Source of the DNA: Aquila chrysaetos chrysaetos
Lineage: Eukaryota > Chordata > Aves > Accipitriformes > Accipitridae
NCBI RefSeq assembly: GCF_900496995.4
Contig: NC_044024.1
Location: 20,958,698-21,022,697 of the forward strand
DNA length: 64,000 nt
Reading direction: 5' to 3'
The first letter of the stretch is position 1, and each line of letters begins with the position of its first letter. Positions 14,165-25,013 of the stretch are shown piece by piece. The notes below the pieces were generated by a model. That model had not been told where the DNA came from. It ran no database searches and worked only from the letters and a program-made list of their open reading frames with translations. The translations under genes were made by a program, and so were the position numbers.

Positions 14165-17100
14165 CTATCTGACAATCCCCACTGCCAAATAACAGGCCCA
14201 CAAAGAGACAATTCAAAGGATGTAGAAGCGTTGTGATGAAATATTTCAAAGTATACTATTTAAATTTGCCTGACAAATGTTCCTCTGTTATTTTCCCAGA
14301 ACAAGCATCTCTGAATCGTGGTAATATGAAGGAATCATTCCCCAAAATATTCTCCATCTCATATTCACAGTTCCCTACGGTAACAGAAATATCATAGGTA
14401 CAGCACTACCTCTAAATGAGAGAGGAAAAGGAAATGAACATTTTTTCAGTTCAAATTTATATAAAGCCAACTGGAAATAGAAGTAAGACTATCTTTACTC
14501 ATTTTGCACATTCATAAACATATAAAAAGTACGGAAACACAATGTAAATGTAGTGTGGAGAAGTCTAATTGCTCTCTTGTGCCTCATGTCATCCACTAGA
14601 CCATTATATCACAAGCCAAATGGAGAATCAATCTGCACAAAATACAAGGTAAAGGAAAGACAGGGGTGCATTTTTAACTAGCTAGTCATTGGCTTTTTTT
14701 TCCTTCAAAGAAAATCAGACTGTGTAGGCTTACAGGTTTACCTGCCTTTCTGTTGGTGTATATTTTTAAATGATATGTTATGATTCATTATTTGATACAT
14801 TGTCTGAAGCCCCTGCATTTCAGGGGTTGTCAGAGTTTTATTGCAACAGTTGTGAGCTAGTCTTTAGACTTCAAGAGCAAACTGAGGGCAGTATATAGTT
14901 TTCAGAAACTAAGATGTGAACTGACTAGTTTTTCATGCATTTTCTTACTCTTGAATAATATAATTATGGAACTTTCAGGGCAAACTGTGGCAAGCTGAGC
15001 TGAATACAAAGCGACAGTGCTCAAAACTGAGCCATCCAGAAACACTTCAAATAAAGGCTAAGGAGAAGGGAGGAGGCATACATCATTTCTCACTTAACAA
15101 AAACCAGCTTGCACTCATGCCATCTTCAGTTTCTTGCCCAGATGTTGTCATGGGAAGAAAACATCAGAATATAAATTATACCATATGAAGCACAGATGGG
15201 AGCAAGCTCTCACAAGAATGTATCTTCCATTTTAGCCCTTTCCTAGCCTCTCTCTGGGGTCTTGGACTACATTATATCAGATTGAGCCCATATTTCTTGA
15301 ATGTCCCTGATAACATCCCACACACATATCTTGGAGAGAAACAATTGGCACTGCAAAGAGAGACTCTCCAGCCCAAGCAGCGACAGGTTCACACAAGGTT
15401 TGCCCCAAAGGCAACGGGTACTCAACCGCCTGAGCCACATGGCTCGGAGAATGTGATCACAGCTACTAATAGCAATGAAGGGGTAGACATAGGTGCAATT
15501 CCCCAGCATCTAAGCCAACCTAAATCCAAGGTGCCACAATTCTGCCTTCTTCCTTGTGCTAGGAGTGGTGCTTGTGCAACTCGGGGAACTGATCTAACTG
15601 CAAACAAATCCCTTTCCTGTCAGATCAGTTCTCTGAATTGGATCACTGTGTGGTTGTATGATTACCTGTAGAAATGCAGAACAGAGGTAGCAACGAATGG
15701 CCAGAAACAAGGCACAGCACAAAGTCTGGATTACATGATCTTTAACTGCTTTAGAACTGCAAGGGATCAGCTCCAAGTATCTCATTGTGCGAATGATCTG
15801 TAGTTCTCATGGACCAGAGCACAAGTGCTCATGGACAAAATTCTACTTATGCCCTACACAACTTCTAATTAAAATAGCAGGTACAAATTAGCATGAGATT
15901 GAGTCCTATAATGGATGGCTTTCCTTTTTCTCTTTAGTTTAAAATCACTGTAACAAGCCTAATTCAATGTGCTAGCAGAACGTATCCTCCAGTGAAAACT
16001 CGGATGCAAATTTAAGTCACTGCAACGTTACTTGTGAATATTTTTTTCTTCTAGTCCCTGTACAGCATGATGCTGGGAGTACAAGCTGCAGAGGACACTG
16101 ACTTTCAGTGACACATGGAAAATACCCAGCTGGAATCACACAGACTTACTCCATACCACAGAAATCATTCCAGTGATTTCTGAATTCTCTTCATTCTAGA
16201 AAGCAAATGAGCAAAACAGGGGCCTGTAGAAATGAAATTCAGCATTCACACAATAAAAAGCAAAAGAATCTAATGTAAAACCTGATGTACCACAATCCTG
16301 AACATACCGTATTTTAAGAATAGCTGTTTTAACCATTATTTCAAACAAAACTGTATATAACATCTTCCACAAGCAGTATTAAAAGAGATTCAGTGTAAGA
16401 AGGACTCCCTGTTGGCAGGTGCTCCCTTACTCCTGGACATTTTTGATTAAGAAAACTGAAAGATTCCATTTAACACACTAGTAACATTAGGTCTGGTTTT
16501 GCAAACTGCAGAGTATGCTCAGCTGTCCTTGAAACTTGAAGTACTGTGCTCTTACGCAATCAGGCCTTCTACACTTTGGAAGAAGAGCAGTATGCTTTCC
16601 TCCCTCTGAGCAGTCCTCTGATTACACTGCAATTAGTCCAAACCTCTTCTTAAGAGTAAGAAGAGGTCAGCAAATCTACTTTTTTCTTGAGCTGCATGGG
16701 TTTATTGTTACCTAATGTGTCATTCGCCTAAAATGCCCAATGTTTAATTTAACTTGTGAATACCCTAAAGCACTAACAAGAATAACTGAGCAGAGTTTAG
16801 AAAATACCAACAAATGGGTACCCATTGACTGGAAGAGTAAGAAGTTTTTCTGTATGCAAACATTAATAGTAAGAGCAAACCTAGATATAGGAATTTAACT
16901 CAGAGTACTATGCTGACTGTACTCCAGTTTCTCTCTCGCTTGAGGGTTATGAAGACTAGTATTATTCAAAGTGTCTTCATTATTCTAAATACACATTTTA
17001 CTCTGCTGAAATTTGAGGGAGCAGTGAGAGTATGAACAAGTTGCTGCTCATGCATGGAGTATTTTCTTGAGAGTGACTTACTTTATAGGAATTTTGAGTG

Positions 17101-17571
17101 GACGGCTGAAAGCAAGGTCACAGCTGAGGTACAATGGCAACCACTGTAAACCTGCAGAATGAATGCATGGACTTATCATGATGGTGAGTTTATTTTTCAA
17201 TTTTGGCAGAGTAAGAGCATGCATGTGGTAAGTTATAGTGCTTTAGTCACAAATGAGCAGTAATTTCCTAAACTACTGTAATTAACCTAATATAAAATAA
17301 TTATATAAACAGGAAAACACTCCAATGTATTTAAATTCTATCCTCATTTTAAAAAAATTACAATCACTTAATTATCCTGTCCTTACTTCTTCTCACAAAG
17401 ATTTACACCTGTGCTGACCCTCATCTCTGACACACCTGAAAAAAATCAGCATCCTTCCTTTCATCCCAAAGTCTGACCTCCTATCCATCAGTTGTTAGGG
17501 CCTTGACTGCACTAATAGGTCTTAATTGCCCTGACCAGCCTCAGCTGGGGCTTCCACCCACACCTTCTGAT
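14165..17571. other. Intergenic DNA, no supported gene
   Basis: No gene or recognised repeat. The 129-codon plus-strand frame at 15282-15671 starts at TTG and matches nothing I know. A perfect inverted repeat sits at 16642-16667 and is listed separately. Confidence 0.55.
16642..16667. repeat. Perfect inverted repeat, 11-bp arms, 4-base loop
   Basis: Left arm ACCTCTTCTTA at 16642-16652, loop AGAG, right arm TAAGAAGAGGT at 16657-16667. The arms are exact reverse complements. The stem is purine/pyrimidine-biased. It has no T-run or gene next to it, so no terminator or known RNA role is implied. Confidence 0.85.
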
Positions 17572-17585
17572 GGGGGGGGGGGGGG
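17572..17585. repeat. G14 homopolymer
   Basis: Fourteen consecutive G residues about 24 bases before the recognisable end of the antisense CR1 copy. The length is likely polymorphic and error-prone in sequencing. A run of this length can form a G-quadruplex on the plus strand. Confidence 0.9.
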
Positions 17586-17608
17586 TTCATTTAAGCTCAG
17601 GCTTTAAG

Positions 17609-18113
17609 TAGAATGGTTTGGAGGGATTTTAAAAACATCTAGTTGCAGCCCCTTCCCTCTCCCTGGCCCACCATGGGCAGGGACATGTTCTACTAGCCCA
17701 GGTTGCTCAAAGCCCCATCCAACCTGGCCTTGAACACTGCCAGGGATGGAGCATCTACAACTTCTCTGGGTAACCTGTTCCAGTGTCTCACCACCCTCAC
17801 AGTAAAGAATTTCTTCCTAATATCTAAATCTACCCTCTTTCAGTTTAAAACCATTACCCCTTGTCCTATCCCTACACTCCTTGATAGAGTTCCTCCTCCT
17901 CTTTCCTGTAGGCCCCCATTAAGTACGGGAAGGCTGCTATAAGGTCTCCCTGGAGCCTTCTCTTTTCTAGGCTAAACAACCTCAACTCTCAGCCTGTCCT
18001 CATAGGGTAGCTGCTCCAGCCTTCTGATCATCTTTGTGGCCCTCCTCTGGACCTGCTTGAGCAGGTCCATGTCTGTCTTATGCTGGGATGACAGAGGTGA
18101 ATTGTAGGTGTCC
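17609..18113 (-). mobile_element. CR1 LINE fragment (3' end, antisense)
   Basis: Avian CR1 retrotransposon, 5'-truncated, inserted in reverse orientation, so the plus strand reads from the element's 3' end inward. Recognisable blocks are GAATGGTTTGGAGGG at the left edge, the GCCCCATCCAACCTGGCCTT segment, the CAGTGTCTCACCACCCTCAC segment and GTGGCCCTCCTCTGGACCTG near the right edge. This is the C-terminal reverse-transcriptase/3' UTR part seen in most bird CR1 copies. The minus-strand reading frame is broken, so it is not active. The near-consensus sequence suggests a CR1 subfamily of the bird lineage rather than an amniote relic. Confidence 0.93.
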
Positions 18114-18400
18114 TTGCTGCTAGTTCTGCTCCTGAATCACTGTTTGGGTTTCCTGGATTGACCTTGGAAATGGCTTGTTACCTTGTCTTGCATGATGGTC
18201 GCTGGACCTGTTGGTGCCACTGCTCTGCTTGCTTTTCTCTGGTGCAGTCAAACTGTGCCCTGTTGGTGAGGTCTTTGCCTGGCTTGCGTTGTGATCACCC
18301 TCAGCTCCTGGCTTCCTTGTCCTGAGGGAGAGCAGTAAGAGCTGAGTGAGGCTGGTCAGGGCCACAAGGCCCTGTGTATTTGGGACTCCCATACTGTTTT
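18114..18400. other. Possible unclassified repeat beside the CR1
   Basis: About 290 bases richer in C, G and TG-type words than the flanking AT-rich DNA, directly abutting the 5' side of the CR1 copy. It contains a 90-codon minus-strand frame (18120-18392) that resembles no protein I know. It may be an internal CR1 segment joined by deletion, or an older unrelated repeat. I cannot decide between these from the sequence. Confidence 0.3.
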
Positions 18401-20280
18401 GCTCTATAGCATGTTTCCCAAGATAAAGTGCTACCCTACCCCCTAGCCATGTCTGCTGTCAGCAGCATTTGCTTTAATCAAAAAATAAATACATTTCACT
18501 GTGGCTCATTATGCTAAATGAAAGCAACAGGGGGCTAATGAGCATTGTGAATGATCCATTAACATGGCAATCAGAGGTATCCTCAAGATAGCTACATCTT
18601 TCCTGCATCTTTCTTGGAACACTTAATAGTGTATACAGATGTGACCTCATCTATTAAATTTAATCCAGGGAATAAACAGATTTAGATGTCTAACTTGAGT
18701 AGTTTCTTTTTGTAGAATTGTACATTGTGTTACATTTCCAATTAAGAAAACTGCTAGTTCAGTTTGTGCAACTGCTAAGGGGTTATTCCTAGCCTTCAGT
18801 GGACAAGACTGTTAACAGATTTAACGTTCAGATTTTTTAGGAGACTAAAATGTTATCCCTCTCCCCGCCCCGGGTTTTCATCACAAAGGGGAAATGTACC
18901 TTAAATAATAAATTTACTGGTGACTTCATCTTTGCAATTGATTTAATGTGGTTTAGCACTGCACAGCATTTTTATTTTTCAGAAAGGGCCTTCATCTCCA
19001 GCCTCAGCTCCTGCCTGATTTCCTGTCCCTCGGCTCTTAGGATCACATTCCACAAGGAGCTGACATGCCTTTGCTCAAGGGAGTACTTTCCCTTAGTCCT
19101 CATAAGAAGGTAGTAAGACCAGCCTGAAACAGCATCAGAAAGATGTGTGCTTAGAGAAAGGGCAATAGGGAGGGAGGGGAAACCTACCTGTATTCGATGA
19201 TACTGAGAATGTATCTTTCAAAAGGCCAAGGGAAGGAGGGTAAGCAAAAAAACTATTCAATGTCTTTACAAATTTGCTACAGTGAAGATTTTTAAAAGAC
19301 TCAATTCTTCTTCAATTAGAGGAGATAAATTCCTAAACACTGCCTTGCAGGTGGAGAAATAGAAAAGATGAGCACCTCCCAAAGGTACTAACACTGGTCA
19401 GCGGCAAAGTGAGGAAAATAAACCAGGACAATAGAGCTCTTAGCTTTGATTTCAGTCTCACTTTCAGGGTTCTCCTTGAGTTGCAATCTCAGGTCCTGTG
19501 ACAGGTTCATCTATTTAGGCCAAATAATTTTTATGCCTGACTTTCCAGAATCAACTAGGAGCCAGCAGACAGCAGTTTCTATTGGAGTTTGCAGCATTTC
19601 TGGGATTTTTGGGGGAGTGGACACAGTGCACATACATAGCCAGAATTATTAAAGTTCCCTAAAAAACCCCATAGAATGCAGAGTTCAAACTATATGTCTC
19701 TTTTCCTTCTGTCTCCTATCTTCACCAGTCCCTGTGGTATCAGTGGAAGTATCCACACAGCAAAACCACCCAAGTTCACCCACCAATAGAAACGTATGCA
19801 ATCTTCTGCCTTCGGCCATTTGAAGGTAGGCTTGTATCCCATGCGTTTGCTCTGCAATGCTATGACGTGTCCCCAGGTGATGCTCTGACCAGAAGCAAAG
19901 CGTGTCCCCCAGTGAGGCCCAGCGCTCAAGGGGACGCGTCAGCCCATCGCTCTTGGGCTGCCATTACAGGACCCACTGCAGCACAGCTTCGGGCAAGTTG
20001 TCTGAAACATCAATCTCTCCTCCAAGGCGCAACTGACTGCTTACTCGCTACTATCCTTCTATGATGTTACTCCTACGGTAAGTGCCATAGGAGGCTTGGG
20101 CCAGACTGGATAATCCCATGCCTAGCCCAGGTCAGTCTATAAAGAAAAGGTAGCTGTGGCCATGCTATGGGAATGGTAGGCTGTGAACACACCCAGCACC
20201 TGGCCCCAGTCAGGCTGTCAGTTACAGTGACCCCAAGCACTGAAATAATACACGGAGGGCAAAATGTTCTGAATCCCTTT
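18401..20280. other. Intergenic DNA upstream of ALG13
   Basis: No gene supported. The stretch at 18470-18720 is AT-rich with several TAAT/ATTA cores and could be a conserved regulatory element, but that is only an impression. CpG density rises from about 20280 as the ALG13 promoter begins. Confidence 0.5.
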
Positions 20281-20587
20281 TCCGAATTCGCGCTACCTCC
20301 CCCCACACGAAAGTCTGAAAAATTGAGACACGCTCGCGGCTACTACTCTGAGGTTGCTGACCGCTGCCGGCCAGAAGGCTCGTCAGGGCGGGCGCGGTCC
20401 GGCACCGCGGAGGGGGTCCACAAGCCCCGGGGAGGGTCCGGTGGCACCGGGTCCCGGTCCCGGTCCCGGTCCCGTCCCGCCTCTCCCGCTCGCCGGGGCG
20501 GAGGCAGCGGGCCCAAACGAGCACGCGTGGGCCGTGAGGAGAAGTGGGCGTGTCGCCCCCCTCCCGCCAAGCCGTCCCCTCAGGCCG

Positions 20588-20600
20588 GCAGCCATGTTGG
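20588..20600 (-). promoter_or_regulatory. YY1-like site in ALG13 promoter
   Basis: GCAGCCATGTTGG reads on the minus strand as CCAACATGGCTGC, close to the YY1 consensus (AAnATGGCGGC) that often lies just at or after the start site of CpG-island housekeeping genes. It lies 86 bases before the ALG13 start codon, so it is probably in the 5' UTR. Its ATG (20593) is out of frame with the real start at 20686 and would open a small upstream frame if transcribed. Confidence 0.45.
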
Positions 20601-20685
20601 GTAGCGGTGCGGCGACCGAGCGGTGCGCCGCGCCCTCTGGCGGTTCCCCGCCCGCAGATCGGATAGGAGCGGGCGGTCGCCGGCC

Positions 20686-20766
20686 ATGAAGTCCGTTTTC
20701 GTCACCGTGGGCACCACCAGCTTCGACGACCTGATCGCGACCGTCTGCTCCCCGGCGGCCCTGCAG
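20686..20766 (+). CDS. ALG13: ALG13 coding exon 1
   Basis: Codes residues 1-27, with the [12 protein letters not shown] strand-loop-helix of the GT28 fold. Ends in CTGCAG before a GTGAGG donor, phase 0. The 324-base intron after it is GC-rich and ends in a C-rich tract and GCCGCAG. Confidence 0.95.
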
Positions 20767-23469
20767 GTGAGGCGGCGGACAGCCCGGCTCCGCGGGCAGC
20801 CGACCCGGGCCCGCCCGCAGCGCCTCAACCGGGCGCCTGCGCGTTGGGAGCTGTTCCGCCCCGCCCCGCCCTCCTCCGCCCGCCAGTGACTGCCGGGGGT
20901 GTCGGGGTGGGGGGGTGGCGGGGGGCGTGAGGCGGCGGAGGGCGAGGAGGCGCGGACGGTCTGTGGCGCGAAGCGGGGGGTGGCAGCGGCCCCCGGGCCG
21001 GGGTAACCGGGAGCGGGGCCCGGTGTCCGACCCGGGTACACCCCCCCCCCCCGTCTATCCCATCCATTCCCCCCCCTCCTGCCGCCGCAGGTGCTGCAGA
21101 GCCGCGGCTACCAGAAGCTGGTGCTGCAGGTCGGGCGGGGCGAGCTGAAGCCGGCGCTGCGCGGGAGCCCGGCCTTGGCGGTGGAAGCTTTCCGCTTCAA
21201 GGACTCGCTGGCCGAGGACCTGCGGAGGGCGGACCTGGTCATCAGCCACGCAGGTAGAGAGCCCTGTTTGTCTGCCGAGCCTGTTCTCCTCGGGGCAGGA
21301 GCGGGTGTCGGTTGGATGAAGTCTGTTTCTCAGCGGCTCGGAGGTGGGCTGGCAGTGAATGTTCAGGTCCAGAGCTAGAGCTGGATGGTTAAATGTTCAC
21401 CTTCAGGAGTCTCCTGTGTTTCAAGAGCAAGTAGGATGATATTTCGTCTGTCAGGGCAAAAAACTCATCATGTTTTCTGCTTGTCCTGTAGGTGCAGGTA
21501 GCTGTCTGGAGACTCTAGAAGAAGGAAAGCCACTAATAGTAGTAACAAACGAAAAACTGATGGACAACCATCAGCTTGAGCTGGCAAAACAGCTCCACAG
21601 AGATGGGCACGTCCTCTACTGTAATTGCAGGTATGGAGCTGCTGTGGCTGTCCTGACAGAACAAGCAGTGTTCAGCACCATCACTTGGTGTGTTATTACA
21701 GTATTGAGAATGTAACAAGGAAATCGACATCCTCCTCTGTAACAACCATTTGTTTGCAATGTAGATTTCCCATAGTGGATAGATTAACATTAGGTGCTAA
21801 TTTTACCAAACTTATCAAACCATTTGACCATGACTCCTTTTAAATTTTTTTTTTTTTGTTGAGGGCACATGTATTCAGATTGAAAGAAGAGGAGTTTAAA
21901 CCAAATAGAAGTGGTTGAATTTGGAACAGTCAGGTAGCATCCTAGAGGCACCTAACAGCTTCTCTCTTTCTCTGCTCTTTCTCACTAGTTGTTGGATTCT
22001 TTTTTGAAGTCTAGAAATAACACAAGCCAGACCATCTGTATGTAACCATGAGCCATAAGGAATAAAATGCTCCCTGCAGACTTACGACTCCATTTCATCA
22101 TTTTGCTATGTGGATTTTCCTTGTAAAGGGCACTAAAGGTGACTGTATAGATGCACTGACATAATAAAATTGAAAGTATCTGGAGTGTTTAGAACAAAAC
22201 ATAAGAATGGCCTTACTGATACAGATCAGGAGTCCACGTAGCTCAGCATCTTATTTGCAGTGGCCATATGCAGATGCTCAGCCAAAAGTAGAAGCAGGGC
22301 AAGAACATAAGGTATTTCCTTGTATTACTTTCTCTCTAATGCTCTTAAGTGCTTTGATTCGGGGGGATTCCTAAATCAGATGCTGTTTGGTTAGTAACTT
22401 TCAATACCTCTGTCTTCCAAGTACTTATTCAGGCTGCCCTTTTAAACAAACTTCCTGAATCCACCACATCCTCTGACAGGGAGTTTCACAGATCTACTGC
22501 CTGTCACTTCAGGGGAAAAAAAAAAACCAAATCAAACCACCAAACAACCAGCCTCCCTCCCCCCAACCACCAACAAAAAAACCCAGCTCCTTTTGTGTTC
22601 ATCCTGGCTCCTGTTAGTTTCATTCGCTCTCTTGTTTTGACTATATCTTACTGTTTTTATTTATGATTGATTGCACTCTATAAATAACAGATGACCTCTA
22701 AATTGAAGGCAGAGGAAATGCAACTCCCATTATTTAGTCTGCATCTTGTTCCTTTGCCCTGCAAATAGGCTTTCGTATGTTTCAGAAGAGCCTTCTGAAA
22801 AGACTAGGCCTGTCATTCATTTGTATTGGGCAACTTTCTTAAACTTACTGTCTCAGTGCTTCTGACAGCTTTGGAGACAGGAAGGAATTTTTATTTCTTT
22901 GTGTTGAACAGTGCCTAGTATTCAAGCCTTACTTGCAGTCTGATAGTAGCAAGCAAACAGATTGATTTTTGACTGTTCTTTCTGGCTATGTGCTAAGTGG
23001 AGAACTATGCCATGTGTTAAAACAGGATGAATTTCCTGGCACCATTTATGGTGGAGATCCTCAGATCTTGTTCAGTCTCCCAACATTGCAACCACAGCAG
23101 ATTAAAAAGTCAAGAGCTGAGGTTGTCTGTCAAAGTTGTGGTGTAGGTCCAAGTGTGTTCTCAGCAATGCTGCCTAGGAGCCAGCGATGGTTGGGGCCTG
23201 CTGGTTTGTGGGGTCTCTTCCTTTCAATACGTGTCCTTATTTTTGTTTCTGTGCTAAAGGATTATGTATGTATGAATAGAAAGAAAATTGTGTGAAGAAA
23301 ATACTTCCCTTTGGGGTGGACTTTTTTTAAATTTTTGGTTTTGGTCTCTTTTTACAGCACTCTTGTGGAGACACTGCAGTCAATGGACTTGTCAACTTTG
23401 AAACCTTATCCTCCTGGACAGCCAGAAAAGTTTGCTTTGTTCTTGGATAAAGTTGTTGGGTTTCAATAA
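20686..23469 (+). CDS. ALG13: ALG13 short form, UDP-GlcNAc transferase subunit (164 aa)
   Basis: Catalytic subunit of the ALG13/ALG14 enzyme, which transfers GlcNAc from UDP-GlcNAc to dolichyl-PP-GlcNAc on the cytosolic face of the ER, the second step of N-glycan precursor assembly. ALG14 is the membrane anchor; ALG13 itself shows no signal peptide or membrane segment. Four exons join in frame: 20686-20766, 21091-21253, 21492-21630 and 23358-23469. The protein starts [17 protein letters not shown], the GT28/MurG-type N-terminal fold. It carries the donor-site signature [12 protein letters not shown] at residues 80-91 and [16 protein letters not shown] at 101-116. Asn107, the residue altered in human ALG13 epileptic encephalopathy, is conserved. 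Length matches the human short isoform (165 aa). The start has G at -3. The stop lies in exon 4 and overlaps a poly(A) signal. Exon 3 can also splice onward to the OTU-Tudor exons. Confidence 0.95.
21091..21253 (+). CDS. ALG13: ALG13 coding exon 2
   Basis: Codes residues 28-81 plus the first base of Gly82, ending in VISHA before the glycine-rich donor loop. Donor GTAGAG, phase 1. The 238-base intron that follows has nothing notable. Confidence 0.95.
21492..21630 (+). CDS. ALG13: ALG13 coding exon 3
   Basis: Completes Gly82 and codes residues 83-127, plus two bases of codon 128. Carries AGSCLETLE and the NEKLMDNHQ region including Asn107. Ends TGCAG before GTATGG, phase 2. This is the branch point: it can join exon 4 (short protein) or, by frame, the acceptor at 25326-25327 (fusion protein). 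Confidence 0.95.
21631..23357. other. ALG13 intron 3
   Basis: 1,727 bases. Contains the ancient LINE relic at about 22196-22640 and an A-rich/C-rich low-complexity patch near 22511-22580. No additional exon is evident. The intron ends in CTCTTTTTACAG. Confidence 0.85.
22196..22640 (-). mobile_element. Old CR1/L3-type LINE relic (antisense)
   Basis: AACATAAGAATGGCC, then CAG..AGTCCACGTAGCTCAGCATC, AGTGGCCATATGCAGATGCT, and further on CCACATCCTCTGACAGGGAG with TTCACAG. These follow in the same order and spacing as a CR1-clade LINE end that is abundant in turtles and crocodilians (the 'TGGGTCAGACCAATGGTCCA... CAACATCCTCTGGCAAGGAG' type). It is much more diverged than the 17.6 kb CR1, so probably inherited from before birds. 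The edges are approximate. Confidence 0.6.
23358..23469 (+). CDS. ALG13: ALG13 coding exon 4 (short-form terminal exon)
   Basis: Codes residues 129-164 after completing Ser128, ending [15 protein letters not shown] and TAA. No usable GT donor lies between the last conserved residues and the stop. A bifunctional transcript must therefore skip this exon rather than extend it. Acceptor TTTTTACAG. Confidence 0.93.
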
Positions 23470-23501
23470 ACAATACAGAGGAATAAAAATGTCAGAATAA
23501 A
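23465..23501 (+). terminator. ALG13: Poly(A) signals of the short ALG13 transcript
   Basis: Three AATAAA hexamers: 23465-23470 (overlapping the TAA stop), 23482-23487 and 23496-23501. The last is followed by a pyrimidine-rich CTTTCTCCTCTCC stretch. Cleavage a little after 23501 would give a 3' UTR of only a few tens of bases. Which hexamer is used cannot be told from sequence. Confidence 0.7.
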
Positions 23502-23524
23502 GCCTTTCTCCTCTCCTAGTGAGG

Positions 23525-24680
23525 CCTTCCATACCTAGAGTCCACCAACTGGGACAAACCCTCAAAGAAAACGTCTGTTAATATTGACTGACATTAAATG
23601 GTTTCCTATTTAGTGCCAGTTTGAAGTCATCTGGCTTTATGCTTAAGAGAGCACAGCACCAACAAGGGGTGGGGGGAGTATGAGTTGTCTAGTTTCTTGG
23701 ACAGACAGATATTTACATCACAAAAAAGTTGGTAATTCCAATGAGAAGGACAAGCTAAATTACTTCTTAACAGGCATGGCATATCCATAGTGGTCACTTG
23801 ACCATATTTGCCTAGTACTGGTGGAAGTAAGCTGTCCTTGTTGATGTTCTGCAAATAAGCAGATGCCTTCAGCTCTCATTTCATGTGTTTACAGAAGGAC
23901 TGAAAAGAGAATTTTAAAACTGAGAGATTTATGCCTCTTTAAAGGGAAAGGGGCATGTGGTGAATCTGGGTGGGAAAAGTCAAGAGCTGCAAACCTGCTG
24001 CCAAACTGTCCACCAACTGACTTGCCTGGTTTTGGGTGATTTACTCCCAAAGTAAAACATGGCCTATAGGAGAGGAATGGAGTTGACAGTACAATCAATC
24101 CATTTCCACGGCATTATTCCTTCATTACTTAGTTTGGACTTCAGTAAAGTGCAATGTTTCCTATTTGATGCTGTTTGGAGCTCCCCATTTCAAGCGCCCC
24201 ATGTAATTTAATTGAAATTGTCAACTGTTGATGCTACCATCAATTTGTTTAAGTAAATATTTTGAAAAACAGAGGGGGTTTAAACTTAAAAGTGTACATG
24301 CGGGCTATTCGGTCTGTAATACTCTGTAATTGTATATGCATAGTTGGTGCTAATTGCCCTTCCTGCAAAGACATTATTTGTTTGGGGTTTTTTGTTGCTG
24401 TTGTTTAAAACAAGACAGAGGAACTTCTGAATCAGTGCATCTGATAGCCGAGTGCAATTTTTACTAGCAAGCTGAATTTACATAGAGGCATTTTCCTCAT
24501 CAAATCAAGCACAGGGGCTGTCCATGGAGTAAGTCATGCCGCAGAGTTGTGCAAGAGTGATTTTTGCTGATGCCCAAAGTTTTCCCCAAACACTTTATTG
24601 GGAGCAACTAAGATTCTTGCTTCCTTAACGATGTTTATAGGGCTGTTATTTCAAGTTTACCTCTAGCAGCTTGTCTCCAG
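23525..24680. other. Spacer between short ALG13 end and second CpG island
   Basis: About 1.1 kb of AT-rich DNA. It is an intron for any fusion transcript and intergenic for separate transcripts. No exon or repeat recognised. Confidence 0.7.
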
Positions 24681-25001
24681 TCCGAGAGCAGGCCGGAGCG
24701 TCACAGGAAATTTTGAATAACCATTTGACCGATTTTTCCGCTAGTTCTTTGCAGTCGCAGGCACGTCAAGCAATGAAGTCGGAAGGAGTTGGCTTAGCGC
24801 GGACTCCCTTCTCTTCCCGAGGCAGGTCCGGGAGGAGACGCCGTCTGCGGGGGGGACTTACCGCGGTTCGCCGTGCCCGCCCACGCCGAGAGCTACCGGG
24901 GGCTGGAGGAAAACGACACCCCCCCCCCGGCGCTCGGACAGCCCCCCGCGGCCGTTAGGCGGGAGAGCGGGACAGGTACTCGGGGCTCTTCGCGGGCATC
25001 T

Positions 25002-25013
25002 TAAAATGGCTGC
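25002..25013 (+). promoter_or_regulatory. YY1-like site in second CpG island
   Basis: TTAAAATGGCTGCTG closely resembles the YY1 core AAnATGGCGGC. The ATG at 25006 opens an 82-codon frame (to 25254) that is not in frame with the OTU Met and has no recognisable content. It is most likely a start-site element or upstream frame, not a gene. Confidence 0.45.

Larger units (their letters stand above)
20285..21270 (+). promoter_or_regulatory. ALG13: CpG-island promoter of ALG13
   Basis: Abrupt switch from AT-rich DNA to very GC-rich, CpG-dense sequence that spans the presumed 5' UTR, coding exon 1, intron 1 and exon 2. No TATA box is seen near the start, as expected of a housekeeping promoter. It contains a short GGTCCC hexamer array at 20450-20475 and a YY1-like motif. 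The boundaries are visual estimates, and the transcription start cannot be fixed from sequence alone. Confidence 0.85.

Noticed and set aside
15282..15671. 129-codon plus-strand frame
   Set aside because: Starts at TTG, has no recognisable domain and has no splice or promoter context.
20580..21041. 153-codon minus-strand frame over the ALG13 promoter
   Set aside because: GC-rich DNA lacks stops. The composition is Arg/Pro/Ala-rich and it is antisense to real ALG13 exons.
23440..23469. Fusion by extending ALG13 exon 4 into the OTU exon
   Set aside because: The stop follows at once with no GT donor in a usable phase. The only nearby GT (in AAAGTTGTT) is a poor donor and is in the wrong phase for the 25327 acceptor.
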